64,000 bases of DNA from Struthio camelus (lineage: Eukaryota > Chordata > Aves > Struthioniformes > Struthionidae): the NCBI RefSeq assembly GCF_040807025.1, contig NC_090954.1:15703501-15767500 (forward strand), given 5' to 3'. Numbering within the stretch: position 1 is the first letter of the stretch; each line of letters opens with the position of its first letter. This document shows positions 61,901-64,000 of this stretch, piece by piece. The notes beneath the pieces are model-generated. The model searched no databases. It saw nothing but the letters and a program-made list of their open reading frames with translations, and was not told the origin of the DNA. The translations under genes and the position numbers were made by a program.

Positions 61901-62709
61901 TTGCTCACTTCCAATGAGAAAGCAGATTTATATTTAATCCTCATCATCTCCTCAGCTGAATCTACAGCTTCTCAGTCTGGCAATAACGATGGCTCATTTT
62001 ACAGAGCTACACACGGAGAATCAGAACTGGACCAAAACCAGAAAAAAAGAAATCTTTCCGGAAAAAAAAAAAAACCTCTGTAGCACATTTTGAGAAATTA
62101 TACTACCTTTCAAGCTATCACTTCAGAAATAGCGTATTACCTAATGTCTGCTTTCAGAAAGAGACTGGTATAAATATCAGAGGACTTCAACAATATTACA
62201 AAAGGTCAGAACGCAGCTGCTTTCAGACGTCCTGACTCCCATGTTCTCTTTCATTTGCAAAGATGATTCTGGCTCTTTTAGCGGTGAACGGCAACGCACC
62301 ACGCAGCGGAACTTATTTTTCTTGAAAATATACTCCAGCAACAGAAAGTCTTTTTTGACTCACTGCAGTTTATTCACCCCACTTAAAACATTAAGTTATA
62401 CTACGTTACAAACGTGGAATCAGGAGCGTTTCTGAAGTGAAAACGAGTGTCCGCGTAACGGCCGCCGCCGCGGGGGCTGAGGGCGCAACGGCCGCCTGCC
62501 CCTCCCCCCCCCCGCGGTACCTGCAGCACCTCCTCGCCCCCCACGGCGAGCGCGACGTGGCGGCTCCGCAGGCTGCAGCGCACGTCGCGGGCCCGGGTGC
62601 CCGGCGGCACGCGCACCTCGATGAACACCTCCTCCAGCGTCTGGTACCAGCGGCCCCAGGGGGTGGCGCAGGGCACCACCCCGCTCCGCTCCTCGAACGG
62701 CGCCGACAT
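58891..62709 (-). CDS. NUDCD2: NudC domain-containing protein 2, four coding exons, 157 aa
   Basis: Coding exons on the minus strand are 62709-62521, 61530-61482, 60089-59938 and 58974-58891, totalling 474 nt with the stop, or 157 residues, the human length. The N terminus MSAPFEERSGVVPC and the run WYQTLEEVFIEVRVPPGTR mark the family. A CS (p23/NudC-like) domain covers roughly residues 14-104, and EYAADPWVQDQMQRKLTLE and GFDFSGAEISGNY form the C-terminal part. NUDCD2 is a cytosolic HSP90-associated co-chaperone that supports LIS1 stability in the dynein pathway. Intron phases are 0, 1, 0. Introns 1 and 2 are GT-AG; intron 3 is GC-AG. The start codon has G at -3. An in-frame ATG 47 codons upstream (62850) lies in the shared promoter and was not used because the family starts at MSAPFEE. 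Confidence 0.97.
59781..59800. repeat. 20-bp perfect palindrome
   Basis: AAAGTATTAATTAATACTTT equals its own reverse complement. It sits in NUDCD2 intron 3, about 140 bp beyond the GC donor, and is followed by more TTAATTA sequence. Confidence 0.9.
59938..60089 (-). CDS. NUDCD2: NUDCD2 exon 3
   Basis: Acceptor CAATCAATAG|AGGACAGG. It completes Glu and encodes DRKLIRIVLTKTNRD to LERFQRE. The donor is AGAGAG|GCAAGT, a GC donor in otherwise ideal context. No GT donor nearby keeps phase 0 with exon 4. Confidence 0.96.
61243..61566. repeat. diverged tandem duplication, copy A (contains NUDCD2 exon 2)
   Basis: It shares an ordered series of matches with 61915-62209: TTAATCCT/CTAATCCT, GTCTGGCA, GGAGAATCAGAAC, ACCAAAA, AATCTTTCC, an A-run, CCTTTCAA, ATTACCTAATGTC and CAATATTACA. 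By eye the identity is roughly three quarters, with several small indels. An A19 tract lies at 61386-61404. Confidence 0.8.
61482..61530 (-). CDS. NUDCD2: NUDCD2 exon 2 (49 nt)
   Basis: Acceptor TCTTTTGCAG|GGTAAAC and donor GACATTAG|GTAATG. It encodes GKLFDSTIADEGTWTL plus one base of Glu. It is too short to show as a long open frame. It lies inside a tandemly duplicated segment. Confidence 0.96.
61915..62209. repeat. diverged tandem duplication, copy B (vestigial exon 2)
   Basis: Partner of 61243-61566. The donor-side end of exon 2 is preserved (GACATTAG|GTAATA on the minus strand, boundary at 62141/62140). The body of the exon copy is degraded and shortened, and the acceptor AG and reading frame are not recognisable. 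The shared match runs into exon sequence, so this is a duplicated exon neighbourhood rather than only an intronic repeat. Confidence 0.75.
62141..62180 (-). pseudogene. decayed second copy of NUDCD2 exon 2
   Basis: It lies between exon 1 and the real exon 2. Only the last eight exon bases plus the GT donor match closely; upstream the match is patchy and about 14 bases shorter. The family motif FDSTIADEG is absent, so inclusion would not give a normal CS domain. Confidence 0.55.
62521..62709 (-). CDS. NUDCD2: NUDCD2 exon 1
   Basis: Sixty-three codons from MSAPFEE to GGEEVLQ, ending at donor GTGCTGCAG|GTACCG, phase 0. Very CpG-rich, as expected inside the shared island. Confidence 0.97.
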
Positions 62710-62866
62710 GACGACGCAGACGCCGCCACCCTCACGCGGCCCACCCGGAAGCCAGGGCAGGGCCCCTCCCCGCGCGCATGCGTACAAGCAAAGCCGTCCC
62801 CTTTCCCCCCCGCGGCAGCAAGGCTGCGGAGGGTGCTGCGCGTGCGTCATGTGGGGGGAGGCGGTG

Positions 62867-62942
62867 ATTGGCTGAGTGCACGCCGCGCCGCGGGAGGTGA
62901 TTGGCTGTCGGCGGCGCGTGGCGGCCGTTGGTGCCGTTCGAA
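62867..62942 (+). promoter_or_regulatory. HMMR: CCAAT-CCAAT-CHR module of the HMMR promoter
   Basis: ATTGG boxes begin at 62867 and 62900 (33 bp apart) and TTCGAA begins at 62937, 33 bp after the end of the second box and 38 bp before the HMMR ATG. Paired NF-Y boxes with this spacing upstream of a TTTGAA-like CHR are typical of G2/M genes bound by DREAM/MMB. No canonical CDE (GGCGG four bases upstream of the CHR) is present. Confidence 0.65.
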
Positions 62943-62979
62943 TGCCTAGTGGGGCTAACGGCGGTTGCTGCCTGTGGCC

Positions 62980-63025
62980 ATGGCGTTCTCCAGAGCTCCG
63001 CTCCGGCGCTTCAACGAGAGCTCCG
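62980..63025 (+). CDS. HMMR: HMMR (RHAMM) coding exon 1, partial gene
   Basis: The ATG at 62980 has a near-ideal context (GTGGCCATGG) and opens MAFSRAPLRRFNESS plus one base of Gly. It ends at donor CTCCG|GTACGT with the last exon base at 63025, phase 1. The human protein begins with the closely similar MSFPKAPLKRFND and splits the same Gly codon. HMMR encodes a long coiled-coil spindle- and centrosome-associated protein, also known as a hyaluronan receptor. Only 15 full codons are in the window; the rest of the gene lies to the right. The divergent head-to-head arrangement with NUDCD2 supports the call. Confidence 0.93.
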
Positions 63026-64000
63026 GTACGTGCGCTGCGCTGCGCCGCGCCGCGCCTGGCCCCTCGCTGGGAGCGCGGGATGGGGGCGGCGCGGGGGACC
63101 CGGCTGGAGTTTTCCGCATCAGCGGCTGTGGGAGGGGACCGGCCCGCGGCTCTGGGATGCCTCTGAGCACGGCCCGGCCCTTCTGCCTCTGCTTCTCGGG
63201 GCCTCGCCGCGCTCGGGGAGCTCTCGCTTAAGCTGGTGTGGCAGTCCGCTGTGAGGAAAGTGGCCGGCCTCAGGCTGAATCCTGGCTGTAGGCTAACAGG
63301 CTAGCTACTGAAAGCTAGAGCGGACGGATCCAAGATGTCATGGCTCTCTCATGTTATGACACAAAGCTACAAAAAACCGTACAGGCTTTCTTTCTCCTGA
63401 CTGAAGTACGGTTGCTGACAGCAATTTCCAGCATAAATGCTTTTCCTCACGAGCTTTTGGCTGTGGCCGCATACCTGCTTCATGCTGTTGCCTGTTCTCA
63501 GAGGATAAGTTACATGAAGTTGCTCTCCTCTCTCTGTAGTTACTTATGAAACTGAACAAAGTGAGTGGGCGTTTACTGGGCTTGAGACCACCTGGTTATG
63601 ATTATACAAAGAATTTGTAGCTATGTTGTTTCTGCTTTTTTTTTTTTTCTGTTTTCCTTCGAGTTTTTCTCAACTCTTTAGATTCTTTTAATAAAGGAGT
63701 AAGTAGTTTAGTTATTAGGATGAGAAGTCTGGAATCCATTAACACCTAAATATTCTGTTCTTCCAAACTGGAAGAGGACTTTAAAAAAGAATAGATGAGG
63801 GTTTGTTCTGTCCCCTTTACTTTGCTTTAGAGTGGCTCTCTCTCTAATTAGCTATAATATCTTTTAACTGCTTTCTTTCAAATTGAATTTAATGCTCCGC
63901 TACTGCTGATGAGCTGTCTTGAAACACTCTGTATGTGAAGCAGAACTCCTAACGTTTGTTGGGGTACCCAAAAGAAAGTTAAATTGAGTAGTCGACAATG
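63026..64000 (+). other. HMMR: HMMR intron 1, start
   Basis: CpG-rich to about 63240, then ordinary AT-rich sequence. I searched for an exon encoding the second HMMR segment (APSPGAYD-like) with a phase-1 acceptor and found none, so the intron runs off the window. It contains a T13 run near 63636. Confidence 0.8.

Larger units (their letters stand above)
62450..63240. promoter_or_regulatory. shared CpG island / bidirectional NUDCD2-HMMR promoter
   Basis: A continuous CpG-rich block covers NUDCD2 exon 1, the 270 bp between the two start codons (62710-62979) and HMMR exon 1. Candidate sites are two reverse CCAAT boxes (ATTGG at 62867-62871 and 62900-62904), NRF1-like GCGCATGCGT (62774-62783) and TGCGCGTGCG (62837-62846), Myb sites CCGTTG (62925-62930) and TAACGG (62956-62961), and CHR-type TTCGAA at 62937-62942. 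There is no TATA box. Confidence 0.88.

Noticed and set aside
62710-62850. 47-residue N-terminal extension of NUDCD2 from an upstream in-frame ATG
   Set aside because: The family starts at MSAPFEE, the total length then equals 157 aa, and the extension falls in the shared promoter.
62437-63254. Open frames up to 170 codons on the plus strand over the NUDCD2-HMMR island
   Set aside because: They are antisense to NUDCD2 exon 1 or run past the HMMR exon 1 donor, and their composition explains their length.
63502-63565. Possible HMMR exon 2 after CTCTCTGTAG
   Set aside because: The following sequence does not encode the expected APSPGAYD-like segment, and TTACTTATGAAACTGAAC has no HMMR similarity.

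Overview
This is vertebrate nuclear DNA, most likely from a bird. It has split genes with GT-AG introns, CpG-island promoters and long AT-rich intergenic sequence. A CR1 retrotransposon 3' end of the avian/reptilian type lies at 16118-16366, and an old, much longer CR1 copy at about 34.1-35.6 kb. Gene order is CCNG1 (+), NUDCD2 (-), HMMR (+), the same order as in human 5q34. I cannot name the species from the sequence alone.

Layout. Bases 1 to about 50,000 are an intergenic desert upstream of CCNG1. I found no exon, RNA gene or recognisable protein there, only transposon remnants, homopolymers, microsatellites, small palindromes and a few GC-richer patches. From 50.2 to 50.9 kb there is a CpG island with the CCNG1 promoter and noncoding exon 1. 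Five coding exons at 51062-53924 encode a 295-residue cyclin G1, followed by a 3' UTR with polyA signals near 54.58-54.65 kb. A 3.7-kb gap separates it from the convergent NUDCD2 gene, whose four coding exons (62709 down to 58891) encode 157 residues. A second CpG island (62.45-63.24 kb) is shared with the divergent HMMR gene, of which only coding exon 1 (62980-63025) and the start of intron 1 are in the window.

How the genes relate. CCNG1 is a classic p53 target acting in p53/MDM2/PP2A feedback, and intron 1 carries a 19/20 match to the p53 response element. HMMR is a mitotic spindle/hyaluronan receptor protein, and its promoter has the paired CCAAT boxes plus CHR layout of G2/M genes. NUDCD2 is an HSP90/dynein-pathway co-chaperone.

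Main surprises: (1) a 192-bp block just upstream of the CCNG1 CpG island has a 97% identical copy 2.3 kb further upstream, and that copy is bracketed by a perfect 38-bp direct repeat; (2) a diverged tandem duplication in NUDCD2 includes a decayed second copy of exon 2; (3) NUDCD2 intron 3 appears to be a GC-AG intron; (4) the p53 element in CCNG1 intron 1. I saw no sign of a novel multi-gene system; this looks like an ordinary conserved vertebrate locus with some unusual local structure.
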